From Odontomyia ornata (lineage: Eukaryota > Arthropoda > Insecta > Diptera > Stratiomyidae), in NCBI GenBank assembly GCA_963969285.1, contig OZ017740.1, positions 23,509,001 to 23,573,000 on the forward strand: a DNA stretch of 64,000 bases, written 5' to 3'. The notes under the pieces are model-generated. The model saw only the letters and a list, made by a program, of their open reading frames with translations. It was not told where the DNA came from and did no database searches. The position numbers were made by a program, and so were the translations under genes. This document shows positions 34,010 through 45,375 of the stretch, piece after piece (the first letter of the stretch is position 1; every line of letters starts with the position of its first letter).

Positions 34010-35560
34010 TATTAGGCAAATCTGCAAATTGAAATTTCAGACCCGAGAATACTGATATAATACACCCCATCCATGTATTGTATCGGCGAATGCAATCTAA
34101 CGGGCTGAGCTAGGAGCCTTCTCAATTTACCGTTGCAGCATAGAGATGATGCTGAGAGTGGGGCAGAACGAAGAGTTGCTTTGCAAAAGCGGCGGCGCGA
34201 CCGAGTTGAGTTGGAGTTGGAGTAGAGAAACAGGCGGTACAAGATACGAGTGAAACGTTCGAAACAAGAAGAAATCGCTGAATGGAGCCAAAAGGAAGAG
34301 TTTTCCTGTGATGTTTCAAGTTGTAGCCAAGTGAAAAAGAAAAATCTGAAATTATGCATTTGCTGTGAAAATTCTGAGTTCTCGCTGTGCGTTCGTCGCG
34401 CTGTTTGTGCTAAGTATTGGCGATCGCAAAAAACTTGGTAGCGCATGGCAGCTGAAGTGTGTGCATCACAAAGAAAAGCGTGTTCGTGTCTTTCTTACAA
34501 CAAAAACAAACTTTGTTGTACAGGAGCGGGAAAACTTGGTGCTCGTTGTGAGCAAGTGATGTAAGCAAGTAAATGTGATTTTTCTGCTCGCTCGGAAAAC
34601 TGTTAAGGTGCAAGATAGTGTTGTGTGTACCAAAAAAGCAAGAAATTTGCATGGATCTTGTCACAACAAAGAAAAGTTTTTCGTGAACTTCTGAGAAAAA
34701 ACAACGTAAAGTATAAACTAAACGCGAAAGCCGAAACGATAACAGAAGAGTTTTGCCTGCTCGTGGACGTAAACTGTCTGGACTATGCTGCAAGAGAGGG
34801 AGAAAACTTTCTAGCGAATAAACTCAAAGCCCAGAACATTTTTGAATTGCGCGTCATTTGTACTGATCCATACGCGCCGGAAAGATTTAGTGTGTTTCGT
34901 GCTGAATTTTTCACGAATTCAATAGGGAGACGCTATCCACAATTTCTTCTGGATTTTCATCGAAAGTAAAATTTTGAATTGCAATCGCCGCTCGCGTAGG
35001 TTCAGTGACTCGCTATGGGGTTCCCAATAACTTAGAAAAGAATTCAGTTCCTTCGTAGACGACAAGTTAATATCTTTCCGCTGTGTTTGCGTATTTTGTA
35101 GCCTTTTTGCTGCTCGATCAAAAATTAGTCGCGAATCGAAGCAGAGAAGAAAATTCAAAAGAAAAACGTTCTAATTTGTATGAATTCCATTACCACGTGC
35201 GCGTTTTAAAATTTACCAATTTAAAAAAATATACATGTGCCGAATTTGATAAGAGTCGATAAACATTTGAATAGGTTCGTCTACGAGCGCTCGTTGGGAA
35301 GTCAGGTAAATACCTTTTTTGGTTATTAAAAACAAAACAAATGTAAGAGAAAACATTATATTCAAATATTTACATACTTACATAATTATTCAATCACGAT
35401 TAATTTGGCTTCAGTATTTGTGTTAGAGATACTTTATCGTAAAGAAAATAAAAAAATTACATAAAGAGTATACGTACGATTTAAAAATGGTCAAATAAGG
35501 TACACTGAAATTTTAAATTAAAAACAAAAATTTAATCATAAAATACAATAGTTGGTGGAA
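34010..35560. other. unclassified stretch with a 114-codon frame
   Basis: More balanced base composition than the flanks. A plus-strand frame at 34625-34969 (LRKNNVKYKLNAKAETITEE, LANKLKAQNIFELRVICTD) is mildly hydrophilic and has no domain I know. A gttggagttggagtagag direct repeat lies near 34206-34225. It might be the leader or long terminal repeat of an unrecognised retroelement, but there is no partner copy in the window to test this. Confidence 0.3.
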
Positions 35561-35579
35561 TTAAAAAATGTTTTGTCAA

Positions 35580-36236
35580 ACCTGACCGGGTTTGAAACCC
35601 ACCTCGTTGACTGGCTTCTCCACTATAATGAGTTGGCCATCGGGTGAGCTCACCCTTTTGAAGCGTTTTAGATGCTCTGGCAGGGTAAGGCGGCCGTCCA
35701 CTCGCGTGCCTATTTATGGCAAAGAGTTACATAAATTTGCCACTTATGTACTTTTCATTGAAAGGATAAATTCATTTAAATTTTATTTTTACGAGTTTTT
35801 CCCTTAAATGGAAAATATGGTCACGCTTACATTTGGATCTTGATCCGGTTGGGAGGGTGCGAGGGGTACCGCTTCCACCTGGATACCCCACTCTTATTTG
35901 GGGGCCATAAATATCGTCGGTAGCGACGGATTCCGCTCCAGCCCGTCTGTTACCTCCCGGCCCAGTTTTTTCTGGCTACAAGCAATTTCAATCCTTAGTA
36001 GGTTAACTTGGCCTCGACACCAGTCGATCCGCATTATGTCGTTCCGATTCGTGAACACGAAATTTTTTGTAGAGGGTCCTTGGGCTGGGGGAAAGAACCT
36101 GCCCCGCAACACCGCAATGCTAGCGCATTCACAGGTCCTGAGACAAGGCCAATCTCGGTGGATCCCACCATCCTCTATCGCCGAGGCAGCAGGCCATCGC
36201 TGCAGTCCTGAACGGAAATTTATCAACTACCCAACT
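35580..36236. repeat. dispersed repeat family E, copy 2
   Basis: Pairs with 20935-21640 in the same orientation. An 80-base AT-rich stretch near 35720-35810 is one of the main differences. A short string like its last 30 bases (gaggcagcagtcctgaatgg) occurs again at about 37041-37060, right where the BEL integrase homology ends. Confidence 0.75.
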
Positions 36237-36261
36237 TAACTACACGTATTTCAAGATGATG

Positions 36262-37060
36262 GCTAGGCTCATGACTCAACTATTGGCAACTTACCGGCTT
36301 TAGAGTATAACTCGTGAAAACCTTTCCTGAACACAGGAATAGACGATGCTGGGCCCATTAGTGTTAAATTGGATGGGGGTAGAAGCGCAAAAACAACCAA
36401 GGTATATATAGCAGTTTTCGTATGAATGGCTACAAAGGCCTTTCATCTCGAGCTACTGTCCGATCTAACATCTAGCGGATGAAATATATTGCGGCTATCA
36501 AAAGGTTCATTGCGAGACGTGGAAAGTGCAAAATCATCTAGAATGATTGCGTGTCTAATTTTTTGGGAGCCAACAAGCAGTTGCAGGTAGCCTACAGAGC
36601 ATCTCTTCAGGCATGTAGTTCCGCAGTTGCGGATCATGTAATATAGTGGAAATTCATTCCTCTTAGTAGTCCACATTTTGGTGGACTCTGAATAGCCAGC
36701 ATGAAGGCAATGAAAGCGCATAGATACAAGACAATTGGGCATTAGATATCAAATATTGAAGAATGAACACGCTATTAGCCCAGATTGAAGCGTGTATGAA
36801 CTCACGTCCAATTACACAAGTAAGCGACGACCCGAACGATATAGCTGCATTAACCCCAAGCCACTGAAGTCAAGGGTGATTCTAGTGAAACTAACCACAC
36901 TTTGCTGAAGATATGGTACTCGGTCCGATAAATGAAGCTATCTTTTTACTGATTATGGAAATAAGGATACCTGCAACGCCTACAGCACAGATCTAAGTGG
37001 TTTGAAAAACAAGATCTTTTGCTTGCTGAGGCAGCAGTCCTGAATGGACATTATAACCTC
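36262..37060 (+). pseudogene. BEL/Pao integrase, right part of the split element
   Basis: Recognisable order: NLPALEYNS, PFLNTGIDDAGPISVKLDGGRS (first catalytic Asp), KVYIAVFV, MATKAFHLELLSDLTSS, a frameshifted stretch equivalent to the SDNGTNF region (FIARRGKCKI, then GANKQLQVAYRAS-like), H-GG-W residues, LLAQIEACMNSRPITQVSDD, ALTPSH and YLQRLQHRSKWFEKQD. Several stops and frameshifts make it nonfunctional. It continues 30776-33784. Confidence 0.85.
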
Positions 37061-38440
37061 ACGGTAAACACTAGATATGAATCAAATATATTGGTTTACG
37101 AATAGTTGAGTTTCTCGTCAACAAGCGAAAATTTTTGGAAAGAGGGGCTCACTTACCCTGCTTCCCTTGAAGAGTTATCTCTGCCTAATTCCAACTTATT
37201 GAGGACATATTAAACTCTTCTTGTAGCAATTCATGTCCACTTATTCTTCCGCAAAAACACCAAGCTCCTACTATCTTACTTATTTTAATCAACTTTCCAA
37301 GAAATTTCTGATAATCCATCGCGCAACAAAACTAGATCAAGGAAAAAGCACACCAATTCCATTAATGAGTACTATTTTATCCATTCATTCCTGAAAATTT
37401 TTTCTTTTGTTATTTCCTCCAGACAAGTTTCTTAAATGCAACTCTTCCATTCATTCATCTCTTTTACCATCCATCTGGGTAATTGCTAAACACTTCGTAG
37501 AATTACTGAATGATTTTCTCTTGAGATTTTCTTTTCAAGAATATCTTCGTGGAGAATTAGATTTCGCCTCAAGACTTTGTATTTGTATTTTCGTCCTTGA
37601 ATGTATTTTGCCTTTCTCTCTCTTTTGTTAAAGTTGTGAAGTTTTATGTATTGGTTGTATTGCAGTTGATTGTATGAACCAAAGGATTCTGCGAATGAGT
37701 GCTAAAATAGGGAGAAAAAAGCTCGAGTTAATTTCATACTGTCTTGTAAAATCTCATAAACTTAAAATAGTGAAAGATGGTGTGCCAAGGATATAATCTA
37801 TCAAACTGCTATGAATGCATTTTACAGATAAAATAGAATAGAAAATTTACTGGCAGTCATTTGGTTAATTGAAAAAGTTTGTCGTTTGTTTCATTCTTAC
37901 AATAGTTATTTTACTATTTTATCTTTCTTGTAAAATATTTCTGAGAACAATTTTATTTTTTAGATTTTATGGTTTGGCTGGTACGTTGAAAGAAATGGTT
38001 GAGTCATTTGAAAATGGTTGAGTCTATATCGCCGTGTTTTGCAAAATGAAATTTTTGATAGCCACTCATGCCCACTAGATATAGTGTGTTAACAGTTGAC
38101 TACCACCTAAGAGGTAGCTCAGGCATTGCATTCTTTTCTAGGACGCCAACTACGAGTTATATCGTACAGTGATTGCTCGTAATTTTTGTGCAGCTACGAT
38201 TAAACAAGAAATATATCAGTGCTAATATCGATAGATGACTTTTGAAAAAAGAACCAAAAATCAATGCTGGTTTGCATGAACAGAAAATTTATTAAATACG
38301 AACAAAAAATATAATAATAAAAAATTGGCTCATATTCATGGAATTAAATAATATTTTATTATTGGCGGAACTTCTTAAAACAATCTGCCAGACAAACGGC
38401 TCGCGTTTCTTTACAGGCTGGACAGAAATAATGCGTTTTT
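37061..38440. other. 1.38 kb without a recognised gene or repeat
   Basis: AT-rich. The longest frame is 74 codons (37407-37631, +), without motif. Confidence 0.35.
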
Positions 38441-38797
38441 AGGGTTTTGTACTAAAATACAAAACCCTATTGCAATCACGACCTGTGTCCGTCTGTCCGT
38501 CCGTCCGTCTGTTTGTCACAGCACTTTTTCTCCGAAACTATAGAGGCCACAGCCATGAAGCTTTGTGGAAAGGTCAGAAGTGGTGACTTCTTGAAAGTTC
38601 AAGGGTGAAAAAATTTTTCAAAGGGGTTTAAGGGGGGTCTCCCCATATAGGAAGATGACCCCTCAAAAAAAATTTTCACCATTGGTAGTCGAGTAGGGTG
38701 TCATTGGAAAGGTCTCAATGAGATCTTTTCAAAACAAGTCTTAAAATTTCCTTATGAGTACCGAGCCGGTCAGGGGAAGGGGAAATGTACGAACTTG
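38441..38797 (+). mobile_element. family D fragment, copy 3
   Basis: Identical to 9108-9135 over the terminal hairpin (agggttttgtactaaaat..). It continues closely through the TCCG tract and gcactttttctccgaaactatagag to cgaacttg at 38797, where Jockey ORF1 sequence begins abruptly. It is a left-end fragment of high identity to copy 1. Confidence 0.85.
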
Positions 38798-38799
38798 TA

Positions 38800-40120
38800 C
38801 ATCTTTGTACCTTACACATTTATATTTCATGGTGCAATTGGCAGCCAAATGCCCAAATCGTTAGCACGTGAAGCACTGGTTGACCTCGCTTTTCTGGAGG
38901 CATTACTACCTCACCACATGAAAGTTCAAGTACCGTATTTTTTGTAGGGCACTTGAACTACTTTTGCTGAAAATCTGGACTAAGTAATAAGGCAAGTTTT
39001 TACGCTCAACAATCGATCTCCTTGTTGCAAAGTATTTAACGGAAGTAAATTGTATTTCTGGTGCAACTTCTTGGAGCACCTGAAGGAGGTCGACTGTGTC
39101 CTCCCCGCAATCCAGACACTTCAATAAAAAGGTTTGGTTTCTTTCGCTTTTGGGGGTGTAGGTAAAATGTGGAACATCTTCAGAACTCAACGCACTTTTT
39201 GCTGCCTGAAAATCAATCAATGAGTTAGCTCCAATTGTCAGTTTATTGGCATTGACTCTCTATATCTCAAAATCGTTTAATTTATTTTTGGCTGCCAAAA
39301 GCCGAAACATATCTTTGCCTGTTTTCCAAATACATTGATTGGTAGGGCTTTTTTTTCTTTAGATTAACCTTTACAGACAGACCAGCAGACAAAACTTTTG
39401 GTTTTTTCTCCCTATTTTTAATTTTTTAATATTCGATAAATCCATTATCAGGTTCAGTAGTACAATATTCAGAAGTTTTGTTACCTGTATCCTCTTCAAT
39501 ACTCATGGAATCTTCTAGTCCAACTAGCGCAACATTATAGTTTTTGCTGACATTTGCTCCACTTGCGCTGAGGACATCCTCTTTATCAGGTTCTTGTTTC
39601 GGTTTTTTAGATTTCTTTTCTTCAGTAACTTTTGATTTTGCTCTTTTTACTTTCTTGCTCATTTCGTTTGCCTTGTTGAACGTCAATTTTCCAACTTGTT
39701 CTTCAAGTGATTTGATCTGAAGTCTAAGCTCTTTGTTTTCCCTCTCAACCTTCTCAGCTTTCTCGTTAGCTTTGGTTAACTGCACGATCTCGATGACTGA
39801 TAAAATTTTCTATTTTTCTCCTTTGTAATCGAATCTTCGTTTCAGCCTTTTTCGCCCGTCATCGTTGGCGATGGACACGATCTTTCTGGCTGATGGCTGC
39901 AACCATCGGGCTCCTCTATCTCGTTACTTTTGCAGCGAGACTAGAGGGAATGTTCTTGAACCGGTATTTCTGGTATTCGATAAATGTTCGAATAATTCAA
40001 CGGTGATGATTTTCAATTAAAAAATTAGTTTCAACTGACTTTTGTGAAAAATCAATTAATTTTTGAAATTAATGAGAGTAGCGATAAAAAACAAGTCTAT
40101 ACGAAATGACTGCTAGACGT
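38800..40120 (-). pseudogene. second Jockey-clade copy: ORF1 and 5' end only
   Basis: Minus-strand ORF1 of a Jockey lineage related to, but distinct from, 27309-28733. It starts near EIEEPDGC at about 39925, then a coiled coil (KANEKAEKVERENKELRLQI) and a Lys-rich stretch (39426-39785). The PRE_C2HC region VPHFTYTPKSERNQTFLLK (38906-39220) is followed by a degraded knuckle (RFGHLAANC). It breaks off at 38797 against a D fragment. The 5' UTR reaches about 40107-40120, sharing the cgtatagac string with the full-length element. Several frameshifts. Confidence 0.85.
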
Positions 40121-40124
40121 AGAA

Positions 40125-40314
40125 TCCCTTTCATATAGCTCATGGTTGTATCGAATTCGCCATTGATCCCAGTTCAGCCTCGCCTCAGATGCGGGTGCTT
40201 GGCTGGGGATCCATATTTCACACCCATAGAAAAGCACAGGTCTTATCACAGATTTGTATACTTGAAGTTTTGTTTTCCTGTGTATGCAGCTGGTCTTCAA
40301 GATCGTCAAAACAG
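40125..40314 (-). pseudogene. RTE fragment
   Basis: Minus strand reads TILKTSCIHRKTKLQVYKSV, then RPVLFYGCEIW, a deletion, then WRIRYNHELYE. Close to the 5175-7006 RTE copy but lacking everything else. It abuts family F at 40314, where an F frame reads across the junction by chance. Confidence 0.85.
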
Positions 40315-40319
40315 AATTT

Positions 40320-42940
40320 AAATACTAGGTATGGATCGAAAAAAGGGCCAAGCTCAAGCTTATCATGATTCCTTACCATTCGTATAATGAGAGAATGAAA
40401 ATATAAATTTATACGGGCATACGGTGGCACGAAAAAATTTTTTGACTGAGAAGAACGCGATAATTGATGAAAACGTAAGTCTGCAAACAATGTTAATGAA
40501 TTTTGATTGTGGCAGAGTTGATGGGACGGGACGACAGAGTAGGCAAACGTAAGAAGGATAAACGACAATAGGGTTGATATGGGACTTTGAGTTTGTAAAA
40601 CAAGACACGAGTAAATTTACGCTGGACATTCTCTAACGAGTTAATGAGGTAGGAGTGTCGGGGAGACCAAGTTGCAGAGCAATATTCGAGGAAAGGATGG
40701 ACAAGACAGATGAACAATCGGACGGGGGTGGATATATTGTTAAATTTATGAGCATGCCTGAAAATAAGTCCCAATATTTTCGATTAGAATGTCACGATTA
40801 GAATGTGTGCATCAAAATTTAGCCTAGGATCAAAAGTAACGCCAAGGTCCTTAGCAGAGCTCACAGCAGCGAGTGGAACTTCATTAAAAATAGAGGTGAA
40901 AGTCAGCGGAGAATGTCTTAGATTAAAAGAAATTTCATAGCATTTGGCAACATTACGACAGAGGTATTTAGACGAACACCAGTTACTTAGTGCAATCAGG
41001 TCTATCTGAAGATATTGACAATCATGTATAGACCTGATAGCTCGAAAAACTTTAAAATTATCAGCATACAGTTGGAAATTGGAGGCGATAACAGAAGGAA
41101 GATCATTTATAAGGGGACTTAAAATCGAACCTTGAGGAACACCAGAGGACGGATAGAATAACACAGCAACTAACACAAAATATACGAGAAGACAGGTAGG
41201 AGTTCATCCATGATAAGAGAGGGCTAGCAACCCCAAAAGCTTTCAGTTTGTAACAAAGAAGTTGATAGTTGACCATGTCAAATGCCTTTGAGAAGTCAAT
41301 GAAGATTTGAGGTCGTAGAGCGACCTTTGAGAAACCCATGTTTTTCCTTCGACAAGATAGGGGTCAATGAAACTGAAAGCCCGTTATGTACCAGACGCTC
41401 GAGTCATTTCGGGAAATAGAAAATTAAGGAAATAGGACCACAGTTGGACACAGAAGAACGATTACCACTTTTAAGAATAGGAACAACGTTTGCTCTTTTC
41501 CAATAAGTAGGGAAAATACCAGTGTTTGACTGAGGTTCAAGAGAAAAGCCAGAGGGATACAAAGTGAAGACGCTAATGACTTGACGAAAATATTCGGTAA
41601 GCCATCAGGACCAGGTGATATATTAGGATTAAGTGAATTAATGAAGGATTCAACTTCGATATGGTCAGTGAAAAGTAAAGAAGTGTCAATAGAGTGAAGA
41701 AGTGTCAATAGAGTGAAGTTAATATTAACGGGATCGGAGACATGAGATAAAGGAATAAAAGTTGACGAGAAGAACTGAGAAAACAAGTTGGAAATATTCT
41801 GTGAAGAAGAGCTAACTATATTATTCCAGCGGACTGAAGGAGTGACAGAAAAGGAGGACTTGAAGGATTTAATGTATGACCAGAATGGTTACGGATTATT
41901 CGCCATGAGGGAACTCTCCGAGCTAGTGAAGTAGTTTTTCATTGCAGTCTTTAGTTCTTTTTTTGCTACAACACGCAAATCACAAAAGCGGGCTCTGGAT
42001 TCTTCAGTATCACAACACTTGAAACGGCGGTGTGCATTACTTTTAGCATTCAAGGCACAAAGTACTTGTTTAGTTAGCCATGGTTTCTGCTTTACTTTGT
42101 GAAGAGCTTGTAAAGGTGTGAAATGTTTAATCAACTCATAGAGATAATTGTAAAACTTACTCAGAGCTTCCTCACTCTCCAAGTTATCAAAAAACTCCTG
42201 CCAGTCAACCAAGCTCAGCTCGGAGGCTAGAGCTTCGTAATTTGCTGTAAAGAAATTGAATTTCGGAGAATTAAATGAAGAGATCGAGCGATAATGGTGG
42301 ATCATAACTATCAATACCCACTAGAGGATTAAATGCAATGGAAACAGATAGACAGTTAAGGGGAAAGTTAGAGAGAACAAGGTCAAGTACCCGACCATTA
42401 CCATTCGGGATATTATTGAATTGCGATGGTGAACAGAGTGATAGAAACCAGGAGAGAGAAAAAGAAGATGCATCGGTTGATGAAACAGAGAAAGGAAGGT
42501 TCTTCGTCCATTGCACTGTTCCCAAATTAAAATCACCGCATACTAGAATTAAGGATTGCGGATGATGCAATAAGGCATAAGGGGAAAACTCGTCGAAGAA
42601 TGCCTCATATACATACAAAGGAGAGTTACTAGATATATAGACAAAGGAACCTAATAAAGACGTATTGTTAGGAAGGAAGATCACAGTCCACAACACGGAA
42701 AAAGCAAAAATCAGCTCAAAAAGGGCTACGTACTGTATTACTAACATCTACAAGAACACTACCGCCAAGTCCCGATCACAACAGTAAATCAAGGAAAATT
42801 TCCGAGCTTAAGATGTTACTATTTAACCAGGTTCCGTAAGACATAAAAATGCATCTTCGATGAGTTGTAACGATAGAAAGAGCTTTTCAAGCTTGGTCTT
42901 TAACTCTCTTACATTTTGGTAATATACTAATATATTAGAA
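40320..42940 (-). pseudogene. family F ORF2 (endonuclease-reverse transcriptase), broken
   Basis: Starts with LVYYQNVRELKTKL, the endonuclease start. Then come VCGDFNLGTVQW and VLDLVLSNFP, a linker with KQKPWLTKQVL, and RT pieces EVESFINSLNPNISPGPDGL, IFIDFSKAFDMVNYQLL and SSGVPQGSILSPL. The catalytic box is YADN (second Asp replaced by Asn). The thumb and C-terminus follow: KDLGVTFDPRLNF, LVHPFLEYCSATWSP and VQRKFTRVLF. A perfect 19-base tandem duplication at 41679-41716 shifts the frame at HSIDTSL. Several other frameshifts occur, so it is nonfunctional. Confidence 0.85.
41679..41716. repeat. 19-base tandem duplication in family F ORF2
   Basis: agaagtgtcaatagagtga occurs twice head to tail without mismatch. 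Because 19 is not a multiple of three, it breaks the reading frame. It looks like replication slippage after insertion. Confidence 0.9.
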
Positions 42941-42974
42941 GTTAAGCTACAGTCATGAAATCTTATACAAGTTT

Positions 42975-43790
42975 GTAGGTTGCGGTCTTCTCGGTGCACG
43001 AAAGGACTTTCTTCTTCTTGAGCTGAATGGTTTAATGAGTACTCCAGGTGTCCAAGCTTCAGGATTCAAAAAAGTATCTCAATTTGAGGGCACTGTAAGC
43101 TTGAAAGAAGCTACCAATCTGTCCTCCAGATTTTTCTTAGCTAATTTGTAGCAACTAGTAACTTTAACAGCTGCCCCAAATTTTTTTGCAAACGTAGTTT
43201 TTCAGGTAGCCCGCAGTTGTATGGTAGCTTAGGCGCGAAACAAAGATCTCCTTCGGAAGGGATATGATGTCAAGTGTTGGGATTTCGTCATCCAAAAGCA
43301 GGGTAGGCACAGCTGATGTGTCAACACCAGATGAGGGCGGAAGACTAGGCGAATGATTATTTTTGGTTTTAGGGATCAGCCCCCGATTGATTGATGAGGG
43401 TCCCGGAAAGCTATCACATGTCACAGGTAATTCATTACCAACCATGTGCTGTGTTGCTGCTGAAGCCACAGGAGAACTAGAACACGACGTAGTAGTCCTA
43501 GAACTAGCAGCAAGTTTCGGGGTTTTCAAATCCGATAACTTTGCCAGCAATTTACTACGAGATAGGATGCAAGGTTTTCGTATAGGCGTAATTGAACCTC
43601 TAATGCATTCCGGCTGAGCTGTCGGTGTAAGCGATTGTGTCTGGTTATTTACACCAGTGACATTCACTGAAGCCAGAGTTTTGGATGACGCGTCCTCTGT
43701 AAATCTCAACAGGGTCTCAAATTCCAGACATGCACTTGAGCACTTTGAAGCTGTTTAAGCTCTTCCGCTAGCGATTCGATTGTTTTATAA
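42975..43790 (-). pseudogene. family F ORF1
   Basis: A frame at 43709-43164 encodes a Ser/Pro/Thr-rich protein ending in LPKEIFVSRLSYHTTAGYLKNYV. This is the start of an RNA-binding-like C-terminal domain seen in ORF1 of CR1/Jockey-like elements. After a frameshift near 43164 it continues as VTSCYKLAKKNLEDRLVASF, KLTVPSN, stop, and PEAWTPGVLIKPFS. Upstream, LAYKTIESLAEELKQLQSA may be a short coiled coil in another frame. At least two lesions. Confidence 0.75.
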
Positions 43791-43838
43791 GCTAATCGCA
43801 GACTGAAAACATATGCTGACAAAGAGTATCTCCTGCAA

Positions 43839-43894
43839 GAATTGCAGTACCAGTTGAGAGGTCGTTGGCACCATTTTCATTTTTGTAAGACGGA
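43839..43894 (-). mobile_element. old RTE copy, part separated by a younger RTE insertion
   Basis: The minus strand from 43894 reads tccgtcttac then aaaatgaaaatgg and cgacctctcaa. This continues the RTE sequence that stops at 44549 on the other side of the inserted copy. It is the 3'-ward continuation of the copy at 44549-45175. Confidence 0.75.
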
Positions 43895-44550
43895 GTTCAA
43901 CATAGACATACACCAAATTTTCGTTGACTTTGAGAAAGCAGACGACAGTATTGATCGTAACATACTGTACAAAATAATGCTCTGCTTTGGCATCCCAGTC
44001 AAAGTAGTCTGTTTTATCAAAATGACAATGACGTCGACGACCTCCCAAGCCCGCACCAATAATCAGCTCATCGATGCCTTTCACACAAATATCGGACTAA
44101 AACAGGGAGATGGGATGGCCCCGTTGCTAATCCATTTGGCTCTGTTGATACTCGAGGTACATTACTATACAAATCGAGCCAAGTAGTAGCTATGTGTACA
44201 ACATCAATATTTTGTCACGGGGACCAGTGGCGAATTCGATACAACCATGAGATATATGAAATTTTTAACACTCCGGAGGTCTCCACTATTGTCAGACTGC
44301 AGAAGCTGCAATGGGCTGGACACATGAATCGTATGAACGAATAACGGATAAATTTATTCGTTGGGAGAACTGAAGACCGGGACCAGTGAGGCAACCGAGG
44401 AAAGGCTTGTCTGACTCAATCGACGGAGATAGTTCATCGCTACTCGGATTTTGAAGTTGGAGGCTGTGGTCAATGGACCGAAATAGTTGGAGGCGCTATT
44501 TGCAGGAAGCGAAGGCCCGAGAGGGGCTGTAGTACTACGAAGAAGAAGAA
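43895..44550 (+). mobile_element. younger RTE copy inserted into an opposite-strand RTE
   Basis: Starts at gttcaacatagacatacacc (FNIDIHQIFVDFEKADDSIDR) and runs through GLKQGDGMAP. It has a large internal deletion, then WRIRYNHEIYE, LQWAGHMNRMNE and the (GAA)n tail. It is flanked by aagacgga at 43887-43894 and 44549-44556, the second copy overlapping the end of the tail. Coding is broken by stops and the deletion. Confidence 0.88.
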
Positions 44551-45175
44551 GACGGACTTATTTTGCTGAGGTACCAAAGCAAATTATTATTTGATACATT
44601 ATCCTATAATCAACACTGTCGTATGCTTACTTAAAGTCGTATGAAAATTTGGTGTGTGTCTATGTTGAGTTCCCAGTATTTCTCGAGTATCTACTTGACA
44701 GTGAACAATTGGTCTATTGATATTCCCTAATAAAACTGACGGCGTATGATCAAATCTTATTTTCTAAGATTTTTGAAAATATTTTGCACGCCCCGCCATA
44801 CAAAGCAATGATATGCTACCGTAGCTTTTGCACTTTTTGTGGATAGGGAATAAAATTGATTGACTCCGCTCGTTCGGCATATGTTTTTGTTGCCAAATGT
44901 GCTGGAAGACTTTGTGAATAGCTTTCTAAATAGTGCTGCCACCATATTTAGTGAGTGTTGGTGGGCCCAAAGAAATGTCTCCAAAAACATCTATGGAGTC
45001 TAATGTTCTGGACCTGTGCAGGGAGGCTTAGAAAGTTCTTGAAATATGTTCTGGAGTTGGGTGGAGGATTAAAGAGGTTTTTGAAATATGATGCCCATCT
45101 TTACTTAATCCTGGTTTTATCGGCAATGATATTGCCGATTTCATCACGACAGAGCGCGATTTTGGGCTGAGAATG
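44549..45175 (-). pseudogene. old RTE copy, main part
   Basis: Minus strand reads EIGNIIADKTRIK, a frameshifted linker, then FRKLFTKSSSTFGNKNICRTSG (44757-44990), IFKNLRK and ILEKYWELNIDTHQIF. It runs to the point where the plus-strand RTE copy is inserted. Multiple stops and frameshifts make it older than the copy inside it. A small piece of R1-clade sequence adjoins at 45176. Confidence 0.85.
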
Positions 45176-45320
45176 TAGCCATAACCAGGAATAGCTCACT
45201 GATACATTCTCAACAGGCTCCGGTCCTTGAGAAAGTCCTTCACAATCTTCATTCGATATTCCAAAACATGGAAATAAGGGAATTATCCGCCCAATTAGTA
45301 GAGTTGACGGCATTTATAGT
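45176..45320 (-). pseudogene. R1-clade LINE scrap
   Basis: Minus strand reads FHVLEYRMKIVKDFLKDRSL, matching VPEYLMRLLRDYLKDRSL in the R1 copy at 17890. About 145 bases, no further context. Confidence 0.72.
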
Positions 45321-45375
45321 AAATTCTGAGACCACTACTTCTGACTTTGTTGTAGAAAGTCAGAAAGTCAGTCAG

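Larger units (their letters stand above)
33785..36261. other. 2.48-kb insertion splitting the BEL element
   Basis: Composite: very AT-rich sequence (33785-34010), an unclassified stretch (34010-35560) and repeat E copy 2 (35580-36236). It is inferred as an insertion because the BEL integrase reading stops before it and resumes after it at nearly the next residue. No target duplication was recognised at its ends. Confidence 0.6.
40315..43838 (-). mobile_element. CR1/Jockey-like LINE 'family F', nearly complete
   Basis: Minus strand, ORF1 (about 43790-42975) followed by ORF2 (about 42940-40320). Its 3' end is cut by the RTE fragment at 40314. The matching 3' end is seen in the second copy at 53745-54325, which ends in aataaataaataa. 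At the 5' side it meets an old RTE fragment near 43838. ORF1 and ORF2 lie in the order expected for a two-ORF LINE. Confidence 0.82.

Noticed and set aside
40218..40568. Minus-strand frame joining family F to RTE codons as a fusion gene
   Set aside because: The reading crosses the junction only for about 20 codons in a frame foreign to RTE, and the F protein upstream is already broken.
43164..43709. 181-codon frame on the minus strand as a host gene
   Set aside because: Its C-terminal part and position directly before an endonuclease-RT ORF mark it as ORF1 of LINE family F.
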